A DNA stretch of 64,000 nt from positions 17,016-81,015 of the forward strand of contig DAIOGK010000018.1 of assembly GCA_036745275.1 (NCBI GenBank), given 5' to 3'. The position numbers and the translations under genes were made by a program. A model generated the notes under the pieces. That model worked only from the letters and a program-made list of their open reading frames with translations. It did not search any database and was not told the DNA's origin. The stretch comes from JAIUNP01 sp020161975. Lineage in GTDB: Bacteria; Pseudomonadota; Alphaproteobacteria; Rhizobiales; Beijerinckiaceae. This document shows, in pieces, positions 18,083 through 26,525 of the stretch; the stretch's first letter is position 1; each line of letters opens with the position of its first letter.

Positions 18083-18888
18083 GCAGCGCCTGCCAGTCCG
18101 CCGCCGAGGAGGGCGCGGGTCGCGGCGGTCACATCCTGCTGGCGCATCAGGCTTTCACCGACGAGGAAGGTGCGGATGCCGACGCCTTCGAGAAAGCGGC
18201 AATCATCGTTGGTGAAGATACCACTCTCGCCCACCAGCAGCCGGTCTTTCGGCACTGTCGGCGCGAGGGTGGCGGAAACCTCCAGCGAGAGCGTGAACGT
18301 CCGCAGGTCCCGGTTGTTGATGCCAACCATGCGGCAGGGCAGGGCCAGCGCCCGGTCGAGTTCGGCAGCGTCATGCACTTCTACCAGAACATCCATGCCA
18401 AGACCGTGGGCGGTTTCAACGAGCGCGCGCGCTTCAGCATCGCTCACACCGGCCATGATCACGAGGATGCAATCGGTGCCGAGCGCGCGCGATTCAAAGA
18501 CCTGATACGGCTCGTAGAGAAAATCCTTGCGGATGCAGGGCAGGGCACAGGCCTCGCGCGCGGTGGTCAGATAGTCGTTCGCGCCCTGAAACCACGGCGT
18601 ATCGGTGAGCACGGAAAGGCAGGCCGCGCCACCCGCCGCATAGGCCTTGGCCAGCGTCGCAGGATCGAAATCGGCGCGGATCAGCCCCTTGGAGGGGCTG
18701 GCTTTCTTGATCTCGGCGATCAGTCCGTATCGCCCCTCGGCATGGGCGGCTTCCAATGCGCGGATAAACCCGCGAGGCGGGGAGGCGGCCGCCGCACGGC
18801 GCTCGATCTCGACCTGTGGCACAGCAACCTTTGCTGCGGCGATTTCGGCGCGTTTGGTGGCTTCGATCTTCTTCAGGATGTCGGACAT
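18079..18888 (-). CDS. trpC: indole-3-glycerol phosphate synthase
   Basis: Fourth step of tryptophan synthesis: closes the indole ring of CdRP. It is a 269-residue monofunctional TIM barrel, not fused to TrpF. LIAEIKKASPSKG near residue 55 contains the catalytic Lys, LPCIRKDFLYEPYQV the second Lys, and VGINNRDLRTF and VGESGIF the phosphate-binding loops. In related genomes trpG-trpD usually precede it; here a small membrane protein and queF precede it on the same strand. A 40-base gap separates it from that small gene. Confidence 0.96.
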   Translation of the reverse strand: MSDILKKIEATKRAEIAAAKVAVPQVEIERRAAAASPPRGFIRALEAAHAEGRYGLIAEIKKASPSKGLIRADFDPATLAKAYAAGGAACLSVLTDTPWFQGANDYLTTAREACALPCIRKDFLYEPYQVFESRALGTDCILVIMAGVSDAEARALVETAHGLGMDVLVEVHDAAELDRALALPCRMVGINNRDLRTFTLSLEVSATLAPTVPKDRLLVGESGIFTNDDCRFLEGVGIRTFLVGESLMRQQDVTAATRALLGGGLAGAA

Positions 18889-18928
18889 GGCCCTGTTGAA
18901 CTCTCTCTTGCCCGGTTTGTCGAGTAGG

Positions 18929-19195
18929 TCAGAGTGCCTTCCAGTAACGCAGGAAAGCCTCAGCCGTCACGGCGCCAGCCGGGCGGCGCGGATCAATCAT
19001 GAAAACCAGCCACGGCACCAGCACAGCAAGGATTGCGACCACGGCAATGACCGGCGCCAGGCCGATCCAGAAGGCCGCCGTCGTGAAGACTGCGCTCTGG
19101 CCTTCCTGAATGTTGCCAAACACGATGGCAAGACCGCCAACGAAGGCAAAAAGGCCAAACCAGCGCAGGTGCAGCAGAACAAGCTTTCCGATCAT
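18929..19195 (-). CDS. small two-helix membrane protein of unknown function
   Basis: An 88-residue protein that I do not recognise. It has two strongly hydrophobic stretches (about residues 3-27 and 38-66) joined by a short polar loop, and a short basic/acidic tail. The ATG at 19195 is chosen because it begins 4 bases after the queF stop and leaves the first helix intact; upstream codons overlap queF. Close spacing puts it in an operon with queF, and it may also be co-transcribed with trpC 40 bases downstream. A role in uptake of a queuosine precursor would be a guess from position only. Confidence 0.65.
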   Translation of the reverse strand: MIGKLVLLHLRWFGLFAFVGGLAIVFGNIQEGQSAVFTTAAFWIGLAPVIAVVAILAVLVPWLVFMIDPRRPAGAVTAEAFLRYWKAL

Positions 19196-19199
19196 GGCT

Positions 19200-19649
19200 T
19201 CACCGTGCACGGTAGGGCGGTACACCCTGGTCCGGCACCCACAGTCCCGGCGGCGGGGCAGCGGTCTGCCAGAACACATCGATGGGAATGCCGCCGCGCG
19301 GATACCAGTAACCGCCGATGCGCAACCACTCGGGATGCAGCAGATCCACGAGCTTCTTGCCGATCGCGACGGTGCAATCCTCGTGAAAGGCACCATGGTT
19401 GCGGAAGCTGGTGAGATAAAGTTTTAGCGATTTCGATTCCACCAGCCATTCGCCGGGCAGATAATCGATCACCAGAATGCCGAAATCGGGCTGGCCGGTC
19501 ACCGGGCAGATGGAGGTGAACTCAGGCGCCGTGAAACGCGCAAGATAGTTCGCGCCCTTGTGCGGGTTCGGCACACGGTCAAGCCGCGCCTCATCGGGCG
19601 AAGCGGGAATGGCGCTGGGCTGGCCAAGGTGAAGGGTATCGATCGCCAA
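19200..19649 (-). CDS. queF: NADPH-dependent 7-cyano-7-deazaguanine reductase
   Basis: Reduces the nitrile of preQ0 to the amine of preQ1 for queuosine tRNA modification. It is the short, unimodular form of the tunnelling fold. EFTSICPVTGQPDFG holds the nucleophilic Cys (residue 48) and Asp (55); ESKSLKLYLTSFRNHGAFHED is the substrate and NADPH signature. No ATG or GTG lies ahead of the conserved region, only TTG codons at 19649, 19685 and 19724. I take 19649 because it gives 149 residues with an N-terminus like those of rhizobial QueF; the longer starts add a Cys/Pro-rich stretch with no family match that I know. The product is certain, the exact start is not. Confidence 0.9.
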   Translation of the reverse strand: MAIDTLHLGQPSAIPASPDEARLDRVPNPHKGANYLARFTAPEFTSICPVTGQPDFGILVIDYLPGEWLVESKSLKLYLTSFRNHGAFHEDCTVAIGKKLVDLLHPEWLRIGGYWYPRGGIPIDVFWQTAAPPPGLWVPDQGVPPYRAR

Positions 19650-20111
19650 AGGACTGCTCTTTTCTGGGGGCGCCGGGAACGGCAATTTTCCGCACCTTTG
19701 GCACGATCCAGCCCCGAAGGACAAGTTCGACGTATGAACCTGTTACACCTTGCCGCAAGGTCCGAAGCTCCGGCGGAGCACTGACACGACCGCTCTGTGC
19801 AGGCGGGGCACAGCGATTTCACTCGGCCGCCACGCCAGGAAGGCTCATGTGAGTTCAAGGGCCATTGCGACGGCTCCTGCTATCATAGCTTCGAGATTTC
19901 CTCTCGGAATGCTTCTGTCAAAGTCCGCTACCCAAGGCACATCCCGGGTGTGCGCCGACAATGGCTCATTCGCATAAGACATATTATGGAACCAATTGAT
20001 GTGTGGAACAGCCATTGAAAGCTCGTTCCGTTGCTTCACTGAAGCTGACTGGCCGGGCCATCTGCCACCGCGCATCATCCCTGCGTATCACGCAACCGCA
20101 CACGCGCCGGA
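19650..20111. other. intergenic stretch upstream of queF with no confident gene
   Basis: About 460 bases with no recognisable gene. It looks somewhat less GC-rich than its neighbours, especially 19920-20000. It presumably holds the queF promoter, which I could not place. A 56-codon - strand frame (19845-20015, beginning MAVPHINWFH) has a composition that could be protein but a weak ribosome-binding site and no known match. I did not find a tRNA or riboswitch fold. Confidence 0.4.
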
Positions 20112-20441
20112 TCAGCGGCCACGCCGGGCCATGTCGAGCGGCAGACAGTCGCGCCGCCCGGCTTCAAAGCAGGCTTCCAGCTTTTGCAGGCGCACGAACT
20201 CATGCACGATCCACAGGCCGCCGTAAATCAACGCGCCGGTCACGGCGATGGCAGCGAGGTTGGCATACCAATGCTTGCGAAAGGCAATCCGGTCGAACCA
20301 GCGGTTTTCGTTGGCTGGCACGCCATCGGGCCGTCCGCTGGCCAGCGGGCGCACACCACTGCAGGAGATGAGCGTGGTGACACGTTCAACCGGCATCGTG
20401 GATGATGCCTCAGTGCCACCCGTCTGGTTCTGCAACGCCAT
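20112..20441 (-). CDS. hypothetical single-pass membrane protein
   Basis: A 109-residue protein I cannot name. The first 50 residues are polar and Ser/Thr/Pro-rich. One transmembrane helix follows at about 61-80 (from NLAAIAVTG to the Trp-Ile-Val stretch). The tail contains KLEACFEAGRRDC, in which two Cys flank a basic turn. The helix plus short Cys-containing tail looks like genuine coding sequence rather than chance. An ATG at 20396 would give a 94-residue alternative. It stands alone, with 462 bases to queF downstream and 70 bases from the hydrolase gene upstream. Confidence 0.5.
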   Translation of the reverse strand: MALQNQTGGTEASSTMPVERVTTLISCSGVRPLASGRPDGVPANENRWFDRIAFRKHWYANLAAIAVTGALIYGGLWIVHEFVRLQKLEACFEAGRRDCLPLDMARRGR

Positions 20442-20511
20442 GGGGCACCCTGCTCCGACCCGTTAACCATATCCTTGCGCGAATTCGCGTCCGGTTTCCA
20501 GCAGATTCATT

Positions 20512-21309
20512 TCAGTCGAGCATGATGCGCAGACCGTCATAGGCCGGCACAATCGTATCCGGCAGGCTCGCTGCAAGCGTCCGGTAATCGAGATCGGTAT
20601 GCAGATTGGTCAAAACGGCACGGCGTGGCGTCATGCGGGCGATCCACTCCAGCGCTTCAGGCAACGAGAAATGGGTGGGATGGCGGGTTGGCCTCAGAGC
20701 ATCGAGCACCCAAAGGTCAAGACCGGTCAGTGCCTTGATTGATTCCTCGGGAATCTCATTGACATCAGGGCTATAGACCGCGTTGCTCACCTTGAGACCC
20801 AGGCAGTCGATATCGCCATGGATGAGCCGAAAGGTTTCAAAGGTGAGGGCGCCCCCCCTGCCCTCGATTGTGATCGGCGTGCCCATGCGCACCTCGTGCA
20901 GGTTGAGAATGGGCGGATAGTTTGAGCCCACCGGCTGCACGAAACAATAGCTGAAACGGCTCATCATGGAGCGGGCAGTCGGCGCGTCGGCATAAACGTC
21001 GATCTGGCGACGGTTGAGGATTGTCAGCGGGCGCAGATCATCAAGGCCGTGGGTATGATCGGCGTGATCATGGGTCAGGATCACGCCGTCGAGATGGTCG
21101 ATGCCCACGCCGAGCAACTGTTCGCGCAGGTCCGGCGAGGTGTCGATCAGCACACGGGTGATGCCATCGGTGCTTTCGCGCTCCACCAGCGCCGAGCAGC
21201 GCCGGCGCCGGTTGCGAGGTTCGTCCGGGTCGCAGGCGCCCCAGCCTTGCCCCACGCGGGGCACACCGCCGGAGGAACCACAGCCAAGAAGGGTGATGTA
21301 CGTCGTCAT
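20512..21309 (-). CDS. metallo-beta-lactamase-fold hydrolase, PhnP-like
   Basis: A 265-residue MBL-fold phosphodiesterase of the PhnP / RNase Z-like branch. GCGSSGGVPRVG at residues 9-20 and LTHDHADHTHGLDDLRPL around 78-95 (HDHADH metal site at 80-85) are characteristic; further metal ligands are in FRLIHGDIDCLGL and NLHTDLDY. It is commonly found beside tatD and metG in alphaproteobacteria, as here, though a + strand lipoprotein gene now sits between it and tatD. The ATG at 21309 is chosen so that the protein begins at the first beta strand. The substrate is not known; a cyclic phosphate is plausible from PhnP. Confidence 0.88.
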   Translation of the reverse strand: MTTYITLLGCGSSGGVPRVGQGWGACDPDEPRNRRRRCSALVERESTDGITRVLIDTSPDLREQLLGVGIDHLDGVILTHDHADHTHGLDDLRPLTILNRRQIDVYADAPTARSMMSRFSYCFVQPVGSNYPPILNLHEVRMGTPITIEGRGGALTFETFRLIHGDIDCLGLKVSNAVYSPDVNEIPEESIKALTGLDLWVLDALRPTRHPTHFSLPEALEWIARMTPRRAVLTNLHTDLDYRTLAASLPDTIVPAYDGLRIMLD

Positions 21310-21440
21310 TGCCTGCGATGTTTCGCACATCGTCCGCATGGCTTCAATGCGTCATTGCATGGCCCGAAATGGGGCTTTGCCTCGATTTCGTCAATTTGTT
21401 CAGGTGTTTGCGCGCTCTCTTATTGGCTCGGAGCCGAACC

Positions 21441-21908
21441 ATGACACCACGGATCGCAGGTTTTGCGCTCACACTCGCCCTTGCCGGCTGCAACACAATG
21501 CAGGAGCCCGAGGCAAAACTGTCTGACGACCGGGCGCTGGCTGCCACCGCGCCGGCGAACGGGCTGGACCTGAAAATCGCGCAACATGCGGAAAAATACA
21601 ATATTCCCCCGCGCCTGCTGCATCGCGTTGTGAAACGCGAGAGCAACTACAACCCCGCAGCCCGGAACGGTCCCTATTGGGGGCTGATGCAGATCCGCCA
21701 CGATACGGCGAAGGGCATGGGCTATTCCGGTCCGGCCAGCGGCCTGCTCGATGCGGACACGAACCTGCGCTATGCCGGCGCTTATCTGGCCAATGCCTAT
21801 CGCGTCTCCGGCGGTAACGAGGATCGCGCGGTGCGGCTTTATGCCGGCGGTTATTATTACGAGGCCAAGCGCAAGGGTATACTGGGCCAGATGATCAAGG
21901 CCAATTAG
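21441..21908 (+). CDS. lytic transglycosylase domain lipoprotein
   Basis: A 155-residue lipoprotein with an SLT (lysozyme-like) fold that should cleave peptidoglycan glycan strands. The signal peptide ends in the lipobox LALAGC, with lipidated Cys17. KRESNYNPAARNG contains the catalytic Glu (Glu67), followed by YWGLMQIRHDTAKGMGY and the repeat-type motif LRYAGAYLANAY. The protein is short for the family, little more than the catalytic domain. The start ATG has only a weak upstream site. It is divergent from the MBL hydrolase, and its 3' end overlaps tatD by 14 bases on the opposite strand. Confidence 0.88.
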   Translation: MTPRIAGFALTLALAGCNTMQEPEAKLSDDRALAATAPANGLDLKIAQHAEKYNIPPRLLHRVVKRESNYNPAARNGPYWGLMQIRHDTAKGMGYSGPASGLLDADTNLRYAGAYLANAYRVSGGNEDRAVRLYAGGYYYEAKRKGILGQMIKAN

Positions 21909-22677
21909 GCAACTTTGAAAACAGGCGCTGGGCGTTTTCGGTGGTGATCCGCGCAATATCCGCGCGCGGCACCCCCTTCACATCGGCAAGCACGTCCGCC
22001 GTGTGACGCACAAAGGCCGGTTCGTTGCGCTTTCCGCGATGCGGCGTCGGGGCAAGATAGGGCGCATCCGTTTCCACGAGGAGCCTGTCTATCGGTGCCG
22101 CGGCAGCGATGTCGCGAATGTCCTGGCTGTTCTTGAAGGTCAGGATGCCGGAAAACGACAGATAGAGCCCCAGTGCCAGCCCGCGTCGGGCGAGTTCCGA
22201 CCCGGACGAAAAGCAATGCAACACGGCGGGAAACGCGCCTTTGCTGTGCTCGTCCTCTAGAATGGCGATCATGTCATCATCCGCCGCACGCGCGTGGATC
22301 ACCAGCGGCAGGCCGGTGATGCGCGCCGCCGCAATGTGCCGGCGGAAGGACGCCGCCTGGGCTGCAGGTGTCGCCTTGTCATAGAAATAATCGAGCCCCG
22401 CTTCGCCGATTGCGACGCATTTCGGGTGCCGTGACAGCTCCACCAGCGTTTCGGTGGCGGTGTCCGGCTCCTCCGCAGTGCTATTGGGGTGGGTGCCGAT
22501 CGAGAAGAACACCTCCGGGTTCGCCTCGGCGATGGCGCGATAGATCGCGGCGTTCTTCACCTTGGTCGAGATGGTGATCATCCGTCCGACGCCGGCAGCC
22601 TCTGCCCGGGCGACGAGCGCCGGAACGCCTTCGCTGAAATCGGGAAAATCGAGGTGGCAATGAGTATCGATCAGCAT
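21895..22677 (-). CDS. tatD: TatD family metal-dependent hydrolase (deoxyribonuclease-like)
   Basis: A 260-residue TIM-barrel hydrolase with 3'-5' exonuclease activity in characterised members. Metal ligands: DTHCHLDF at residues 4-11 (His6, His8), GEAGLDY near 92 (Glu), IHAR near 127, LHCFSG-type (LHCFSS) near 154 and ETDAPYLAP near 204 (Asp). It lies downstream of metG on the same strand with 117 bases between, the usual metG-tatD-MBL arrangement. The symbol follows the family; this may be the YcfH-type paralogue. Confidence 0.92.
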   Translation of the reverse strand: MLIDTHCHLDFPDFSEGVPALVARAEAAGVGRMITISTKVKNAAIYRAIAEANPEVFFSIGTHPNSTAEEPDTATETLVELSRHPKCVAIGEAGLDYFYDKATPAAQAASFRRHIAAARITGLPLVIHARAADDDMIAILEDEHSKGAFPAVLHCFSSGSELARRGLALGLYLSFSGILTFKNSQDIRDIAAAAPIDRLLVETDAPYLAPTPHRGKRNEPAFVRHTADVLADVKGVPRADIARITTENAQRLFSKLPNWP

Positions 22678-22794
22678 GGTCTGAGCACTTCATCATGGCC
22701 GGCCCACAGCAGCGATGCGCCAGCTTTCAAAACACGGATCGGGCCAGCGCGCCGTTGAGGCTCGCCACAGGGGCGAGCATGGCGAACCTTCGTT

Positions 22795-24354
22795 CTAGCC
22801 GCCCTTGCCCTCTTCCGCCTCGACAAAGCGCGGGAAGATGGCGGCGGGCACCGGCAGCGGCGTCCCGGATTTCAGTCGGTGCAGCGCACCGAGATGCGCA
22901 AAATCCCGTTGATCCGCCGGAATGGCCAGAAGATCGAGCAGCTTTTCAGATGCATTCGGTGTGAACGGCTGGGTGAGAATCGCGAACTGGCGCAGCGCTT
23001 CTGCTGTCACATAAAGCACAGTGTCCATGCGGATCGGGTTCAGCTTCTTCAGCTTCCACGGCTCTTCGGCAGCAAAATAGCGGTTCGTATCGCCGATAAG
23101 CCCCCAGATGGTGCTGAGTGCCTGATGCATCTGGAAGTCATCCATCGCCGCACGCACGCTATCGATGGCGCCATCAAGCGCGGTCAGCAGCACCTGATCC
23201 TGCGGTGCGTAAAGGCCCGGCGCCGGCACCTTGCCATCGCAGTTCTTGTTGATCATCGACAGGGAGCGCTGGGCCAGATTGCCGAAGTCGTTGGCAAGAT
23301 CGGCGTTGATGCGGTTGACGATGCCCTCGTGGCTGTAGCTGCCATCCTGCCCGAAGGAGATTTCCCGGAGCAGGAAATAGCGCAGCGCATCCTTGCCGTA
23401 ATAGGCAGCCATCTCCATCGGATCGACGACATTGCCGAGCGATTTCGACATTTTCTCCCCCTTGTTGGAGAGAAATCCGTGGCAGAACACACGCCGGGGC
23501 ACAGGCACGCCGGCGCTCATCAGGAACGCCGGCCAGAACACGGTGTGGAAGCGGACAATATCCTTGCCGATCAGATGCAGGTTGGCCGGCCAGTATTTCC
23601 AGCGCGGCGCGGTCTCGTCGGGATAGCCGGCGGCGGTAATGTAGTTGGTCAGCGCGTCGACCCAGACATACATCACGTGCTCTTTCGAGCCCGGAACCGG
23701 CACGCCCCAATCGAAGGTGTTGCGGCTGATCGACAGGTCCTTCAGGCCGCGCTTAACGAAGCTCAGCACCTCGTTGCGGCGGGTATCCGGTCCGATGAAA
23801 TCCGGCTGCTCGTCGTAGAGTTTCAGCAGGCGGTCCTGATAGGCCGAAAGGCGGAAGAAGTAGCTCTCCTCCTCCACCCACTCGACAGGGGCGCCGGAGG
23901 GCGCAGTCTTCTTCCCATCGGGATGGGTGGTGATATCGTCCTCGTCGAAATAGGCCTCATCGCGAACCGAGTACCAGCCGGAATATTTGGCGAGATAGAT
24001 ATCGCCATTGGCTTCCATCTTCTGCCACAGCGCCTGCGACGCCTCGTAATGGCGCGGCTCGGAAGTGCGGATGAAATCGTCGTTGGTGGCGTCGAGCGCC
24101 GGCCCCATGTCGCGGAAGGCCTGCGCATTGCGGGTTGCGAGATCGCGCACCGGCAGCCCCTCGCGCTTGGCGGTCTGGAGCATCTTGAGGCCATGCTCAT
24201 CGGTGCCGGTGAGGAAGAACACATCCTTCCCGTCGAGGCGCTGGAACCGCGCAATGGCATCCGCTGCCATCAGTTCATAGGCATGGCCGAGATGCGGCTT
24301 GCCGTTGGGGTAGGAAATGGCGGTGGTGAGGTAAAAGGTCTGCTTCTTGGACAT
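22795..24354 (-). CDS. metG: methionyl-tRNA synthetase
   Basis: Class I synthetase that charges initiator and elongator tRNA-Met. The 519-residue protein has the HIGH-type motif in PNGKPHLGHAYE near residue 20 and KMSKS in GEKMSKSLGN near 305. The connective region (WYSVRDEAYFDEDDI) lacks the Cys ligands of the zinc-binding knuckle seen in E. coli MetG, so it belongs to the zinc-free branch. There is no C-terminal tRNA-binding (EMAP-like) domain. The usual upstream neighbour holB is absent; eno lies 118 bases upstream on the same strand. Confidence 0.96.
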   Translation of the reverse strand: MSKKQTFYLTTAISYPNGKPHLGHAYELMAADAIARFQRLDGKDVFFLTGTDEHGLKMLQTAKREGLPVRDLATRNAQAFRDMGPALDATNDDFIRTSEPRHYEASQALWQKMEANGDIYLAKYSGWYSVRDEAYFDEDDITTHPDGKKTAPSGAPVEWVEEESYFFRLSAYQDRLLKLYDEQPDFIGPDTRRNEVLSFVKRGLKDLSISRNTFDWGVPVPGSKEHVMYVWVDALTNYITAAGYPDETAPRWKYWPANLHLIGKDIVRFHTVFWPAFLMSAGVPVPRRVFCHGFLSNKGEKMSKSLGNVVDPMEMAAYYGKDALRYFLLREISFGQDGSYSHEGIVNRINADLANDFGNLAQRSLSMINKNCDGKVPAPGLYAPQDQVLLTALDGAIDSVRAAMDDFQMHQALSTIWGLIGDTNRYFAAEEPWKLKKLNPIRMDTVLYVTAEALRQFAILTQPFTPNASEKLLDLLAIPADQRDFAHLGALHRLKSGTPLPVPAAIFPRFVEAEEGKGG

Positions 24355-24472
24355 ATCCTTCCCCTACTCCCAACCACGCGATTTGGGAACGGGGTTCTTG
24401 CAGCCCTCGTAAACGGACTTTGCGGCAGGCATGGCCCGCGACCGGCGCGGACCATGATCCCTTCACAATGCC

Positions 24473-25753
24473 TCAGCGAAGCGCCTTCAGGGCCGCCTTG
24501 CCGGCATAGATCGCGGTATCGCCCAGTTCCTGCTCGATGCGCAGAAGCTGGTTGTACTTCGCCGTCCGGTCTGAACGGGCGAGCGAACCGGTCTTGATCT
24601 GGCCGCAGTTGGTGGCGACCGCGAGATCGGCAATGGTCGAATCCTCGGTCTCGCCAGAACGATGTGACATCACGGCGGTGTAGCCGGCGCGATGGGCCAT
24701 ATCGACCGCCGCCAGCGTCTCTGTCAGCGAACCGATCTGGTTCACCTTGACGAGGATGGAGTTGGCCACACCCTTCTTGATGCCTTCAGACAGGCGCGTG
24801 ACATTGGTGACGAAGAGATCGTCGCCAACGAGCTGGCACCTGGTACCGATCTTGTCGGTCAGCTTCTTCCAGCCCTCCCAGTCATCCTCGCTCATGCCAT
24901 CCTCGATGGTGACGATCGGATATTCGCCGACAAGCTTGGCGAGATAATCGACCTGCTGGTCAATGGAGCGCGACTTGCCCTCGCCATGGTAGTCATAGAC
25001 GCCGTTCTTGAAGAACTCGGTCGAGGCGCAATCAAGACCGATGTACATCTCGTGGCCCGGCTTGAAACCGGCCTGCTCGATGGCCTTCATCACGAAATCA
25101 AGCGCCGCCTCGGCACTCGGCAGGTTCGGGGCAAAGCCGCCCTCGTCGCCAACATTGGTGTTGTGGCCGGCCTTCTTCAACGCACCCTTGAGGGTGTGAA
25201 ACACCTCCGCGCCCCAGCGTAGCGCTTCCGAAAAGCTCTCGGCACCGGCGGGCAGGATCATGAATTCCTGAAAGTCGATGGGGTTGTCTGCATGGGCGCC
25301 GCCGTTGACGATGTTCATCATCGGCACCGGCAGGACGCGGGCAGCGGCGCCGCCGACGTAGCGATACAGCGGCAGGCCGCGCGCATCCGCCGCCGCCTTC
25401 GCCACCGCGAGCGAAACGCCGAGAATGGCATTGGCGCCGAGCTTCTTCTTGTTCGGCGTGCCATCAAGATCGAGCAGCACCTGATCGATGCCGACCTGAT
25501 CTTCCGCATCCATGCCGGTCAGCGCATCATTGATCTCGGAATTGACGTGCTCGACGGCGCGCTGCACGCCCTTGCCCATGTAGCGCTTGCCGCCGTCGCG
25601 CAGTTCAACCGCCTCATGCGCGCCGGTCGATGCGCCCGAGGGCACGGCCGCACGGCCCATCGACCCGTCCTCAAGCGTCACATCCACCTCGACGGTGGGG
25701 TTGCCGCGGCTATCGAGAATTTCGCGCGCGAGAACGTCAACGATAATGGTCAT
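24473..25753 (-). CDS. eno: enolase
   Basis: Glycolytic enzyme that interconverts 2-phosphoglycerate and phosphoenolpyruvate; in many bacteria it is also an RNA degradosome component. The 426-residue length is standard. Visible motifs include ILDSRGNPTVEVDV at the N-terminus, VGDEGGFAPNL, the Mg-binding residues in VTIEDGMSEDDWEGW and VGDDLFVTN, and SHRSGETEDSTIADLAV containing the catalytic Lys/His region. The 164 bases upstream are divergent from the TlpA-like gene and probably contain both promoters. Confidence 0.98.
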   Translation of the reverse strand: MTIIVDVLAREILDSRGNPTVEVDVTLEDGSMGRAAVPSGASTGAHEAVELRDGGKRYMGKGVQRAVEHVNSEINDALTGMDAEDQVGIDQVLLDLDGTPNKKKLGANAILGVSLAVAKAAADARGLPLYRYVGGAAARVLPVPMMNIVNGGAHADNPIDFQEFMILPAGAESFSEALRWGAEVFHTLKGALKKAGHNTNVGDEGGFAPNLPSAEAALDFVMKAIEQAGFKPGHEMYIGLDCASTEFFKNGVYDYHGEGKSRSIDQQVDYLAKLVGEYPIVTIEDGMSEDDWEGWKKLTDKIGTRCQLVGDDLFVTNVTRLSEGIKKGVANSILVKVNQIGSLTETLAAVDMAHRAGYTAVMSHRSGETEDSTIADLAVATNCGQIKTGSLARSDRTAKYNQLLRIEQELGDTAIYAGKAALKALR

Positions 25754-25917
25754 GGGGGCCTCTTTTGCAGAAATGCGGAATTCGGGATGCCTTCTAGCCC
25801 TGAACGGCCCCGGTGCAAAGACCGCAATGGCCGCGTCGTGAAGGGATTGTTAGCATTGTGGGGCGATAGCGCGCGCGCCGCAACCTTTTCGCAAAGCCCG
25901 TTCGTCAGACTGGCCGC

Positions 25918-26472
25918 ATGACAAAGCTGCTTTCCCGCCGTTCTGCCCTGACGCTGGGCGCAGGTGCCGCCCTTGCCACGCCGCTCGGCGCCTGCTGGCG
26001 CTCGCAGGCCGAAGTGACCGATCCGCTGCCGGAACAGGCATTCGCGCCCGTTCCGGGCGTCGCCGGACGCGGCCTTGTTCCGCTGCCGCCGGTCGATATT
26101 GCCCGGTTCGACAATCGCGTCACGCTGCTCCATGTCTGGGCAACCTGGTGTCCCACCTGCCGCGCCGAACGCGAGGTGATCGCCACCCTCGTCGACGATA
26201 CGCGCTATACGCTCGCGGGGCTCGCCTGGCGCGATGATCCTGAAAAGGTGCGCGCCTATCTGGCCAGCATCGGCAATCCTTACGCCGAACTGTCGCTGGA
26301 CGATGGCTATGCAAAATCGAAGCTGCGGCTGGTGGGCGTGCCGACCACCTTCGTCATCGGCCGCGACCGCAGGATCGTGAAACGCCTCACCGGGCCGCTC
26401 ACTGTGGACAGGATCACTCTGGAACTCAGGCCCGCCATCCGCACGGCGCTGGAGATACCGCCAACGGCGTGA
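25918..26472 (+). CDS. TlpA/ResA-type thioredoxin-fold lipoprotein
   Basis: A 184-residue periplasmic thiol-disulfide protein. The N-terminus has a twin Arg (SRRSAL) before a hydrophobic stretch and the lipobox-like PLGAC, so it may be a Tat-exported lipoprotein anchored at Cys26. The redox motif is WATWCPTC at residues 74-81, with the cis-Pro motif VGVPTTFVI near 140. WCPTC differs from the WCxPC of DsbE/CcmG, so cytochrome c maturation is possible but not shown. There are no ccm genes nearby. It precedes mazG by 53 bases on the same strand. Confidence 0.85.
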   Translation: MTKLLSRRSALTLGAGAALATPLGACWRSQAEVTDPLPEQAFAPVPGVAGRGLVPLPPVDIARFDNRVTLLHVWATWCPTCRAEREVIATLVDDTRYTLAGLAWRDDPEKVRAYLASIGNPYAELSLDDGYAKSKLRLVGVPTTFVIGRDRRIVKRLTGPLTVDRITLELRPAIRTALEIPPTA

Positions 26473-26525
26473 CTGCCGCTTGGCTTTCTCTTGGCAGCAG
26501 CGCCGGCCCATGCTGTTAAGGAGGC

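Noticed and set aside
22784..22795. GAAC-CTTC-GTTC, resembling a Gram-positive SOS box
   Set aside because: It lies at the very end of metG, not upstream of a gene, and has the spacing of the Bacillus-type box rather than the N7 type expected here.
22879..24597. 572-codon + strand frame antisense to metG and the end of eno
   Set aside because: metG motifs HIGH and KMSKS are intact on the - strand; the + strand product is low-complexity and shows no family motif.
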